Below are positions 23,466 to 33,129 of a stretch of 64,000 nt of DNA, piece by piece. This stretch comes from Isoetes taiwanensis (lineage: Eukaryota > Streptophyta > Lycopodiopsida > Isoetales > Isoetaceae), in assembly GCA_021234155.1 (NCBI GenBank), contig JAJEKV010000005.1:25850863-25914862 (forward strand), given 5' to 3'. The notes under the pieces are model-generated. The model had not been told where the DNA came from. It did no database searches and saw only the letters and a list, made by a program, of their open reading frames with translations. The stretch's first letter is position 1, and each line of letters starts with the position of its first letter. The translations under genes were made by a program, and so were the position numbers.

Positions 23466-23582
23466 AGCATAATAACAGGGGGTTTTCTTTGTGATTTTGT
23501 ACGCTTTTTGGCATGGTTTTCCTATGATTTCAGTGCTCTATTCATTGGGCCATACTAAATAGTATTTCTAGAGTGCGGCTTT
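23466..23582 (-). repeat. Dispersed repeat, inverted partner of 20680-20795
   Basis: See the partner. It lies at the start of the insert in the duplicated segment, so the insert is at least partly a mobile or dispersed repeat. Confidence 0.6.
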
Positions 23583-23705
23583 TTTGGAGCGTCGATCTTT
23601 TTTAGCTTCAACAATCTAACGGTTCTTATCTTGTCCTCCTTATTCATATGCATATGCATGAAACCAGAGAAGTTCTCTTCTCTCAAAAGTTCTTCTGCTG
23701 GTTTT

Positions 23706-23824
23706 TCGATCCGTCCTGTTGAACAATTCATTCAACAGTTGTGGTATGCAAGATTTTTGTTTCTTCGATCCGTCCTGTTGAACAATTCATTCAACAGTTG
23801 CGGTATGCAAGATTTTTGTTTCTT
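23706..23824 (+). repeat. Two tandem 59-bp units
   Basis: TTCGATCCGTCCTGTTGAAC..CAACAGTTG(T/C)GGTATGCAAG..TTTGTTTC occurs twice back to back with one mismatch seen. Each unit has an internal palindrome GTTGAACAATTCATTCAAC. Confidence 0.85.
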
Positions 23825-24455
23825 GTTTGCTAACAATGTTTTCTTGTTGTAATCTTATTTCATCTTAATGCTACATATTAGCATGAGCATGAGCTACATA
23901 TTCATAAGGAAATCCGTTCTTCATTCTATTTCACAGTTATTCAAGAGAATCCATCCTTCATTCTGTTTCACAGATATCTCATGGCAGATATTAAAACAGA
24001 CATTCAACAAAATCCGTCCTCCATTTGAAATTCCTTGCCTAATTCAAAAGTACCTCGATTTCCTTAGAAAAAATAGTTCACAAATAGGTCGTGCAGGCAA
24101 GTACTCTCTGATTATATAAAGCAGTCTCTGAGCAGAAATTCATAGAGCAGGTTAAATATGAAGAGTCTAGACGCCGCTTGGATGAGGAATTAAGGTGCAA
24201 AAAACCATGCACAAAATCTAAATTAGCAAGTCGGCAAAACATACCTTGGCAACTCGGCAAATGGAGCCTAAATATGAAAGCGCTCACCTGCAAGATGTTA
24301 TTATTCGAGGTCTTTAAAATATAATATCGTCTATTCAAAGGGCACGATTCAATCCGACTTCATAAAATGAACATAAAACGATTAAGCACTTCCACATCTG
24401 TGGAAGCAGAAGAAAGAAAACTGAAAATTCAAGGATGAAAATAAAAGTAAACAGT

Positions 24456-25155
24456 AGAGACTACTTGCATCGAAGGTGCTCCGAAGGCCAGAGACGATAC
24501 TAGAAGAAGAGGAATTTTGCACGTGGCATACACGTAGGATACACGTGGCATACACGTGTATAGGCTAGAATTGCATGAAATCATGCACCTCGGGATTAGG
24601 CAACCTGCTAAGAAATTACTTTTCTTATAACATATATATATTTTTAGCACACCAGCCCTACCGGGCCTACAGCCTTTCTTGCAATTCTAGCCTATCCACA
24701 TAACACCTCCACCTCAGCAAAAATTGATGTAGCATTATTACTTGCCATTGGATCTTCATTTTCGTGAATCTAAGGCTACCAAAATAGAAAAAGCAAGGAA
24801 ATTAGGCAACGGAGATGAGAACCGGCGCAAATTCTTTCCAATCTCAATTTGTTTGCAACAAACTTTGAGATTTAGCTTCTGTTGTATTTGAAAAACATTG
24901 TTTGCCTGAGAAAGTGGTTTTCGTTTTTATTCCTTCATCACCACCCAGCTTTTCTTTCAGAGGATAGCCTTCCGGACTACTAGTGTTATATTTTTCTTCT
25001 TAGTCGCATTGGAATGCCTCACTTCAAGTTCTTTATTCTAACCAAACTACCAAGGTACTGTTTTTTTGTCGCATATCCTTTGCTGTTTCTTTGGTAACTT
25101 TACAAACTAGCATTCATTCTGTCAGGGGCTTTCATTAACCAGTTATGCAAGGAAG
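24456..25155. other. No gene seen
   Basis: A small cluster of TACACGT(GG)CATACACGT repeats lies at 24522-24560. The rest is non-coding; 24890-25100 may be 5' flank of the PPR relic. Confidence 0.45.
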
Positions 25156-26400
25156 TTGAGTTACATGGGGCACTTGAAATTATTAAACAACGAAACATTC
25201 CTCTTTCTAGAGATGATGGTTATTATTTTCTGCAACAGTGTTGCTGTAGAAAAGATTTGCAATCTAGCAGGCGAGTGCAGCTCCTTGCTCATCAATTCAA
25301 TCTCCATACTGTTGGGGTATTTGTTGACCATCTTATCCGCTTATTTTCCATGTGGGGCTGTTGGCTTGAAGCCCAGAAAACATTCAATAACGTCTTGCAA
25401 CCTACTGTCTATACCTGGAGTTCAATCCTTTCTGCTGGGATTGAATGGGATGATATTGTGGGGAATGCGCTTGTTGATATGTACGCAAAATGCTACAGCT
25501 TGGAGGAGTAAAGTTTTTAAGAAATTGAAAACCTAAAATGTGATCTCATGGAATTCGATGATCGCAGGATATGCTGAGTATGGTGAAGGCCTTCTTGCGA
25601 TAGATAGCTTTGAGAAGATGCAAGAACAAGGAACTAAACCAAATAAAGTCACATTTTTTAGTGTGTCTAAAGCATGTGGAAATATGGGAGCTCTAGAACA
25701 GGCTAGGCTCCATGACATGGTTTTAGAACACGGTTTTTAGCAAGATGTTACTATAGTAAACAGTCTTATTGACATGTATTCAGTTTTATTGACATGTATT
25801 CAGGTTGTGGTAGTTTGGAAGAGTCCTGCATGATCTTCGATACTTTGCCAAATCAGAATACTGTATCTTGGAATGTGTTGGTAGCAGAATATGCCCAACA
25901 TGGCAAGACGCTCCTTGCTTTACAATGCCTTGAGAGGATGGAGGAAGAAAGCACCAAGCCAGGCAAAGTTACTTTTCTCTGTATCCTTGTTGCATGTAGC
26001 AGGGCAGGCCTTGTAGACAATGGACGCTGCTGAGAAAAGCTTATAGAATTATGCCAGATATGGGCCACTATCTTTGCATGATCGATCTTTTGGGACGAGG
26101 AGGTTGCCTTAAGGAAGCAGAGGATCTACTTCAAGCTACTGGGCAGCCACTCATTACAGGTTTGAAGTGTTTGCTTAATGCGTACAGGTTGAATGGAAAT
26201 GTAGAACTAGGGAAATGTTGTTTCGACAAAATGGTGCTGCTAGATCCATCCTGTGCTCCTGCTTTGTGCTTATATCAAATATTTATGCTGATACTAATAT
26301 GCAGAAAGCCACTTACACCAGTAACCCAAAATTTGAGATGATGTTGGGCCACTCAGATGATATTAATCTTATGTTGGAAAGATTTAAATGAGCAAATTGA
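25156..26400 (+). pseudogene. Pentatricopeptide-repeat (PPR) gene relic
   Basis: Several frames carry PPR motifs of the PLS type in order: VYTWSSILSAG..VGNALVDMYAKC, then VISWNSMIAGYAEYGEGLLA..TKPNKVTFFSVSKACGNMG, then NTVSWNVLVAEYAQHGKTLL..TFLCILVACSRAGLVDNG. The E-motif part follows: YLCMIDLLGRGGCLKEAEDL and NAYRLNGNVELGKCCFDKMV. Frameshifts or stops fall near 25511, 25738, 25780 and 26030. A direct duplication of TTATTGACATGTATTCAG at 25768-25805 adds one break. PPR proteins of this type act in organellar RNA editing or processing. The N-terminal repeats are missing and no DYW domain is seen. No intron is visible. Confidence 0.85.
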
Positions 26401-28236
26401 GGTTATGTCAGGGTAACTATTTTGTTATGAGAGATAAGGCAACCTAAAAATTCCACTCTCTTCTTTTTAAAAAATGATATATACAACAAGAAAATGTGGG
26501 GATCTAGAGGTTGTTGGTTACTAGAACCCCAATTATATACTCTTCTAACAATGCAAGAATTCAGAGTTGGCAAATATAGATATCTTGTCGCTTTATCACT
26601 GCAAATTGCCCACAGCAAGACCAACCCTGTTATATGCAGCAAAGAAGTGAGGTTTAACGAGACTTGTTTGTTCCTGTTGTCAAGATTGTACTCCATTCAA
26701 CATGGAAGCTTCTTTAACCAGCGAAGCAAGTTGGGAATGCATTCAATCAAATCAAAAGCTTAGGTCCAAAACTGCATAGTTTGTAAGCTCAATTTAAGAT
26801 CAAACGCTCGTTATCAAAATAAAGGTTTCTCAAAGCAAAAAAACGAACTTGGTACCTTCGCACCCGCCTGCAAGTTAGGATAAATTTTCTAACAGAAGTT
26901 TAGTTTGCACTCCTAGTTCAGTTAGCATTCGCAATCTTAATTCAGTTAGCATTGTATTAAGAACTCCACTTAACTATCCGTTAGTTTTCTACATTAAAAT
27001 ATGAGAAATTTTAAAAATGACCTTGTATTTGTGTCCAAGAACCTTAAATCAAATTTCTTTAATATCCATTCCATGTTTATACAGAGCTTGAAATTTAGGC
27101 TTGCAGGATACGCACAACAGGAAACTTTACTAACCTACGACTCAAAGCTTTCACCCCAGCTTGTAAAATTGGCTCAATAGAACTCAAAGGACATTCATAA
27201 TGCAGCTTTCTAATTTGTTGACGCTATTCTTAGGAGGATTCCGAATTAGCATTTCCCGAAGCTTGTATTCAGGATAGGACTTCTGGCAACCATAATTGCT
27301 GCAACCTATGTCACCCAACTGGAAAAGGTACATGGTTATCCATTCTACATCCAATCAAATACAATGTTTATATAGAAACACCTAGCATGCCTAAACTTGA
27401 ATTTTTTTTTTACAATTCTCAATCTACTCCTAATAAGTTATAAATTCATTAAATGGAATTAAACTAAAATTCATGGAGGCATTGTCAATATATGTTGAAT
27501 TTAATGCTTTGTCTTTTATTTCTGGCATTCTTATCTTTGCAGGATATTATGCAAGAAATTGAGTAGCTTCATCTACCATTCTTGAACAGTCTATTATTAC
27601 ATTGTACAACCCGCTACGGTAAGCCGAGCAAAAAATACTAGTTTATGAACTATCATCAAGCGCGTTGTGTTCAATCGTTATAAAAAAAGAAAGAATAAGT
27701 AGGAATTGAAAAGAAAATTAAGGGAGCACAATATTTCAGTTGCAATAGATTTAAGGAATTTTAGAGGTTTGGAAAAGCATAAAGTACTATGGTAAAATAA
27801 CAATAAGCATTAAAACTTAGCCATAAGGGGAGTCCATTCGTTAGCATCTTGATACTATAGTGATAGCATCTCGGTTCAATGATCTCAAAAAAGAACACTA
27901 CGTGAAAATGGTTCTGTTGAAAACATTTCCATTTATAAATTTAAGCTATGAAGGAACTAGCGTTTTTTCTTTTTAAATGCCGAAAGACTATATTCATGAA
28001 TGGAAATCAATATACATCATAGATAATGTAGTACGAGACTAAAAACTTAAAGAAAACAATAGGAACCCCTAGGCAACCCATGCACAATAAAAAATCATCT
28101 TTTTTGTACTACTTTGAGATGTTTGTACCACCTTATCATGATGTACATCCTCTATAATATCTACTTGCTCATCACCTAACATCAAGTCATAAACCAACAT
28201 GTACAAAGTCATACAGTGGTATCAATAAAAATGTAC
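26401..28236. other. Non-coding flank between PPR relic and Crypton-like element
   Basis: AT-rich; I see no gene, RNA or repeat with clear ends. Confidence 0.5.
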
Positions 28237-28322
28237 TTACATAGAGCCTAGATCACCAAACCATGATGGATTTGCCTAGGATGTACTTACATAGAGCCTA
28301 GATCACCATGGATTTGCCTAGG
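28237..28322 (+). repeat. Tandem duplication of ~45 bp
   Basis: ATGTACTTACATAGAGCCTA followed by GATCACCA..TGGATTTGCCTAGG occurs twice in a row, shortly before the left end of the Crypton-like element. Confidence 0.85.
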
Positions 28323-28415
28323 CGGATCTTCCACATTAGTGAAAGTCATTGTGGATATGTGTTCCATAGGTTCTAATAAGTCCATCTTCTTGGCTTCCGA
28401 ATTTACGTATACAGG

Positions 28416-28513
28416 AATGACCTTTTGGTCGACATTCCTGGCATGGAAACCAGGCGACGCGCGGCAGCGCAGAGCCTGGTTGACATGCCAGGAATGTCGA
28501 CCAAAAGGTCATT
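28416..28513. repeat. 98-nt hairpin at the left end of the Crypton-like element
   Basis: The perfect 30-bp arms are 28416-28445 and 28484-28513. Each contains GACC-TTTT-GGTC or its complement, itself a small palindrome. A second stem AACCAGGC/GCCTGGTT lies inside the loop. It begins within the left direct repeat, so it is a plausible recombinase-binding or recombination-site structure. No equivalent hairpin is seen at the right end. Confidence 0.85.
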
Positions 28514-29300
28514 ACTGTAACGTGGACGACACTGACGTGTCATCCTGCGTGGCAGGCAAAAAAATTTCTCTGTTTTCCTTCTGGCAAATTTTTTTTCCTT
28601 ACCTCCTTTTGGCTGCGAAGGCGAGCTGCTGCCGGACCTTTTTGTGGCGCACCGAAGGTGCTCGAGGTCGGTCTGCAAGCATCTTGCTTGCATTTTTTTG
28701 CTGGTGCCATCGTTTTTGTAGCATTCCGAACCTTTTTGTGGAGAATCTTGGAGCTTAGGTTCGACTGCTTGGACTTTTGCTTGCTTTTATTCTATTCTGG
28801 CCGCTAAATTTTGCTATTGACTCACTTGTTTGTAAATCTTGCAAATCAAAAGTGTTTCAGGCGTTGGAAGATCGTGCGGGTTGTATTTTTTGCCAAAGAT
28901 TGGTGAGAAGACATCTTAGGGCACATTCAGGCCTTAGAAGGTAAAAAGTTTGGTTTATTTTAGATGTTAGGTTTCTTATGTTCCTGCATGTTAATTTTTT
29001 GTTGATCTTATGGTTCTTAGGTCCGATATTCTGTGTTTACAAGTTCTTAGGTCCGATATTTTGTCTGTAGTAGTTCTTTATTCTGTTCTTTTATTCTTTA
29101 TTCTGTCCTTTTATTCTGTTCTATTTTCTTTATTCTGTTCTTTTATTCATTATATGTTTGTAATAGTTTCTTACTCGTTTTTTTCGTTACACAGGGTGAA
29201 GAAACTAGTGCTTAGACATTGTAGAGGTTGGATCATGAGATTCCCTCTAATTTTTCTTGTCAATGGAGATGCTGAGAATGCTGCCTGGAGGCTTGCAGGC

Positions 29301-31718
29301 ATGGATTCGACTCCAAGCTTTGATCTGCACATCTCTCAAGCTGCTGGCAGTTCTGAAATTGCTGTTTTAAGTGATGTAACTAACCTGCAGGATGAAGATG
29401 TTAGCTTTGAAAATGAGTTTTCTGATGATGCAATTACAAAATACCTTGAAGAAGCAGAATCTAATGGGCATCTAAGTGTAGTAGTTCCATGTGAAAGCGA
29501 GAAAGAGAATTCTGAGAAACAGCCAACAGTTCCCTTTTTGGAAATTGATAAAGATTTGCTGCAAAAAGTTCGTAGTGGCGGCATTAGCAAGTCTGAGGCA
29601 AAACTCCAGTGGGCGAGGAGGCGATTTGACTGTTGGAGGTTCATATGAAAATTCCTGTTGAAAAGAAAGTTGAGGAGCTTGATTTGAAGGAGTTTTCCAG
29701 CATATTGGAGCTATTTATGCTTCAAGTTGTGAAGCTAAATGGATCAATGTACCCCCCTGAAACGTAAGTCATTTATTTTTTTACATTCTTTTATTTAGTT
29801 ATTAGTTGCATTTTTTTTGAAGAACTGTGTCATCAATATATTAAAAGAATGGTAATGTTACAAAGCAAGTGAGGAGGAAGGAGAACTGCCCCAAAGAGAC
29901 AGCGATACCTCGACACTCCACAACAAACTCACAAAAGAACTGCAACTCTACTGCTGTACAAACCGACCATCACCATCTACAACACCCAAGAAGTCCCGCC
30001 AAATGGCAAATTTCTGCTCTACTAATCCCGGGAACACCAGAAAGCTTTGAAATAGCTTGTACCTGAGTCGAGGAATCAGAGAGGCTGCAGGCTGCTGAAT
30101 CCCCTGAAAGATCCACAACCGCCGCCGCTTCCAAAATTTAGTTGCATTTTTTAGTTACTGTTTTTAGTACATTGTTTTCTTTAGTTACATTTATTTAGTT
30201 ACATTCTTTAGCATTCTTTTATTTAGTGTATTCTTTTATTTAGTTTACATTCTTTTATTTATTTGACATTCTTTCATTACGTCTTACATTCTTTCTTGCA
30301 GGCTTCAAGACCTGTTTAGAAGATTTGGAGTCATGATTCGACGTGAGCAGGAGCGGAAAATTGTAGAAAATGGTATAGAGGAATTTCCTTTCAATATTAA
30401 GTATTTTGTTGTTTTCATGCGTGCAAGGATTGCATGTGTTGCCTCTATGAGGAGATCGAGGATGACACCAGGGGTTTGTAAGAAAAGGAAGAAAGTAGAT
30501 GAAATTTCATTTGCCAACGAACAGGCCCTTCTATCTGATGTTGACCATGGAATTCAACATTCCGTTGGTCTGCAGAAGAGGCTATTATTTTACTGTGTTT
30601 CCAGATTTGGTATTCGGGGTCAAGAGAAGTTAGAAGGTCTGAAGGTGGCAGATTTTCAGATAGGAACGGAAAATGGGAAGGAGTACGTAGAGTATAATGA
30701 GAGGCTGTCAAAGCAGTATGACGTAAGCATGGACAGGTACCAAGAAGAATCCTTTCGGATGCCGCTGCGTGTTTATGAAGAAGATGTAATTGTGACCTTC
30801 AAACAATTTTTCCGCCATTACCCTTACTCAAGTCCTGATGACGACTGGTTATTCAAACATGCAATTATTTCACCACGTAACACGGTAAATAACTGTTTTT
30901 TGTATTTCATAATAGCTTTAATTTTTAAAACTGAAACTCTTTAAATCTTGTAGGCATGCTATAATGTTAAGCATAAGGTTAGTGGCCGAAAGATGTCACA
31001 ATGGCTGAAGTACATGATGAAGCTTATAGGAGTTGATGGCTCTTTCAGTGGAAAGAGTGGACGGATGACACTAGTTTCCAGGTTGTCACGAGCTGGTGTA
31101 CCAATTAATATTGGTATGAAGGTTACTGGACATCGCAGTGTAGAGGCTTTTCAAAGGTAATTGAATGTACAATTCTTTTGGCTTATTTCTTTATTTGTGT
31201 AGTTTCCCTAATTAGTTGCATATTCTGCTATATTCAGGTATGATAAAACTGCAGATTTGCAAGTGAAGGCTGCAATGGAGATAGCTGGGAAGCCGTTCGA
31301 TGAAACTGGATCTAGAAGAATGTTTGAAGCAGTTTATAAGGATGAGCTTAATGCGTACGATAAAGGGCAGTTTGGCAAAAATGTTGAAGCTCCACATGGT
31401 AATTCTACACCAGCTTCATTAATTTCTGCTCCAGTATCAGGTTCTACATCAATTGTAGATGCTGTCAAGCAAGTTCGGGTACCTAGTATCGATGTTGCAG
31501 GGGCTTTAATATCAGATGCAGATCTGCGGAAAGAAGTTGAAGATGATACATTTTTAAATGCTCATTGGGATGATCTGGAGAAGGTGGTGGCAGCGCATCG
31601 GTTTAGTGGTGTCGTAGGGAAAACATTTCATAATTGTGTCTTCAATTTCAAGTCCCTACATTTCATAATTGTGTCTTCAATTTCAAGTGATATCTGTTTT
31701 CTGAATTTCATATGCTGA
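29301..31718 (+). CDS. Crypton/DUF3504-type tyrosine recombinase, four exons, one apparent frameshift
   Basis: Exons: 29301-29763, 30302-30884, 30954-31156 and 31238-31718. All junctions are GT-AG and in phase (..YPPE-T-LQDL.., ..RNT-ACYN.., ..AFQ-R-YDKT..). An N-terminal acidic region is followed by a SAM-like domain (KLQWARRRFDCW, then LDLKEFSSILELFMLQ and the family-typical SMYPPET). The catalytic domain has R in FGIRGQE (codon 30615), K in NERLSKQYD (30711), K and R in KSGRMT (31053, 31062) where HxxR is usual, H in TGHRSVE (31131) and the nucleophile Y in QRYDK (31239). A one-base frame change is needed at about 29630-29645 between CWRF and KIPVEKK, so this copy may be disrupted. Alternatively translation could start at ATG 29643. 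The C-terminal tail (31350-31718) is family-unlike and ends in duplicated sequence. The start at 29301 is chosen because upstream codons are low-complexity. Confidence 0.75.
29817..30137 (-). mobile_element. LINE-type 3' fragment in intron 1 of the recombinase gene
   Basis: A 321-bp insert lies between duplicated TTAGTTGCATTTTTT (29802-29816 and 30138-30152), a 15-bp target-site duplication. It begins with T-run sequence and TTGAAGAACTGTGTCATCAA.., compatible with a minus-strand poly(A)-tailed retroelement of the same style as 47301-47800. No coding domain is recognisable. Confidence 0.65.
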
Positions 31719-32055
31719 AGATGACCATATAACTCTCTAACTGAGATAATGAATATCTGATTTTGTTTCGAGCATTGAATGATAAAATTTGAATGTGTTT
31801 CAAGATTTAGTTATGCTTTGAATGTGTCTGAAGCTTTGAATGTAAGTGTGAATCAGGAATGTAAGCTTTGAATGTAAGTGTGAATCAGGAATGTAAGTAG
31901 AAAATCGGAATGTCTGCAAAAAAATCAGAATGCAAGTAAAAACAGAATGCAACTAAATTTACTTCACATTCCTGGAATTGAAAACTGCCACGTGTCAGCA
32001 CCACAATGGAAGTTAGGGCAGGATGACACGTAAGTGTTGTTTACGTATACAGGAA

Positions 32056-33129
32056 AGGCATGTAGATCGCCTTTCTTGTTAAAAGAAACCACAATTAACT
32101 ATAGACAATTAACTTTAGATTATAGGCCTAATTAAATAAATCCTTGTCAAAGCCTTCTGGTGTAGTTTGAATTTTTCGTGAAAAGGTAAAAGAAAATTTC
32201 CGGGGTAAGAGCAAAATTTTCTAAACAGGAGTGTCCGTTGCTGGTCGAATGTAAATCCGGCATCCCCTTGTTATCGAGCGAGCAAGTACACAAGTACACA
32301 GTTTGAAGCTCCAAGTTCAAGACTTAACTATTTTTCACCATTGATTGATCTATCCAGATTTAGCCTTAAAGCGTGGCTTCCATGGAGATTAAACTGTTGA
32401 GTGCTTCATTGGTGCTCCATCTCCCTTATCGGTAAAACTGTAGTGCAAGTGCAAAAACTTTGGTTCTTGCTGCGCTCCATGGACAGTTTAATCGCCTTCA
32501 AAACCATCCCGATCCCTTTGCCTGTCCCTTTAAATAGTTTGATCAAGAGAAGAAGAGATTTGGGGCGCAATGAAATGACCTCTTTCTTGTGTATATTGCA
32601 AATTGACTCAAAGCCATGTAGAGCAACTCCTTCAAGGCGATGTGGGCCATGCCGGAAGTGCTTGCTTGTCTCCAAGATGAAGCATTGGAAAATTGATGAA
32701 GCAACGGGTTGAAGGTTCGAATCCCCCATCCTCGCCCACTCTGACAAATATTATGGTTATGAAAGCACCAAACGATAAAATGGATATTAGCTTTTAAAAT
32801 GCATGCACTACAAATATGGCATGCCATCAATGGATTTTTGTTGATATAAACATCATTTGTAAGATGCCACTGCTTGATATTTCCAGTTATTTCTTTTGAG
32901 AGCCAAGGAGAAAGCAAAAGCAAATGGATGGATGAAGGGGGATCCAAAGAGTATGGGGTTCAAGAACCATGTTAGCATGTCCGTTCATGGTCAAAGATAA
33001 TGGAGAAACCAGACTTGTATCTTGTCTGTAACTCTTCTTCCCTCGGAGATAATTATCCATGGGTTGATGGTTGACTTTGGAAAAGCTTACATAAAGAATT
33101 GCCCTTAGAAGGAAATTATCGTCAGTGGG
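32056..33129. other. Intergenic; no confident gene
   Basis: Open frames at 32401-32747 exist on both strands and show no domain. A tRNA-like sequence is listed separately (32636-32737). The 3' end of the BTL3-like gene borders on the right. Confidence 0.45.
32636..32737 (+). other. Degenerate tRNA-like sequence (B-box and acceptor pairing)
   Basis: GAAGGTTCGAATCCCCC resembles a T-arm/B box. The flanks GGCGATG (32636) and CCTCGCC (ending about 32736) can pair 6 of 7 positions as an acceptor stem at a length of ~100 nt, as in long-variable-arm tRNAs. No proper D-arm or anticodon arm can be drawn, so this is at most a tRNA relic or SINE head. Confidence 0.25.

Larger units (their letters stand above)
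22646..24455. repeat. Segmental tandem duplication with an insert in the second copy
   Basis: 22646-22790 (AGAATTGAGACGCG..TTGAGCAGGAGCTCTTGCTA) recurs at 23320-23462, and 22866-23310 (GAAATTCCTTGCCTAATTCA..) recurs at 24025-24455. The order is conserved. The second copy carries ~560 bp (23463-24024) where the first has ~75 bp. The minus-strand ORFs at 22904-23188 and 24078-24338 are the same sequence twice. Confidence 0.8.
28402..32055 (+). mobile_element. Crypton-like tyrosine-recombinase transposon
   Basis: Identical 16-bp direct repeats TTTACGTATACAGGAA lie at 28402-28417 and 32040-32055. Between them sits a single spliced gene for a DUF3504/Crypton-type tyrosine recombinase, with no DDE transposase and no reverse transcriptase of its own. 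Just inside the ends, ACGTGTCATCCTGC (28535-28548) is the exact inverse of GCAGGATGACACGT (32018-32031), and CGTGGCAG (28548-28555) of CTGCCACG (31985-31992). A direct motif ACATTCCTGG occurs at both ends (28432 and 31967). There are no long terminal repeats or inverted termini at the very edge. Short flanking direct repeats are the expected product of site-specific recombination between an element circle and a matching target. An alternative reading is a domesticated gene with chance flanking repeats. The 3' region (31833-31900) contains a short tandem duplication. Confidence 0.75.

Noticed and set aside
28339-28758. 139-codon plus-strand ORF across the left end of the Crypton-like element
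   Set aside because: It spans the flanking sequence, the direct repeat and the hairpin; the open frame follows from GC-rich palindromic sequence and has no protein features.
32636-32737. Functional tRNA gene
   Set aside because: T-arm and partial acceptor pairing exist, but no D-arm or anticodon arm can be drawn; reported only as tRNA-like.
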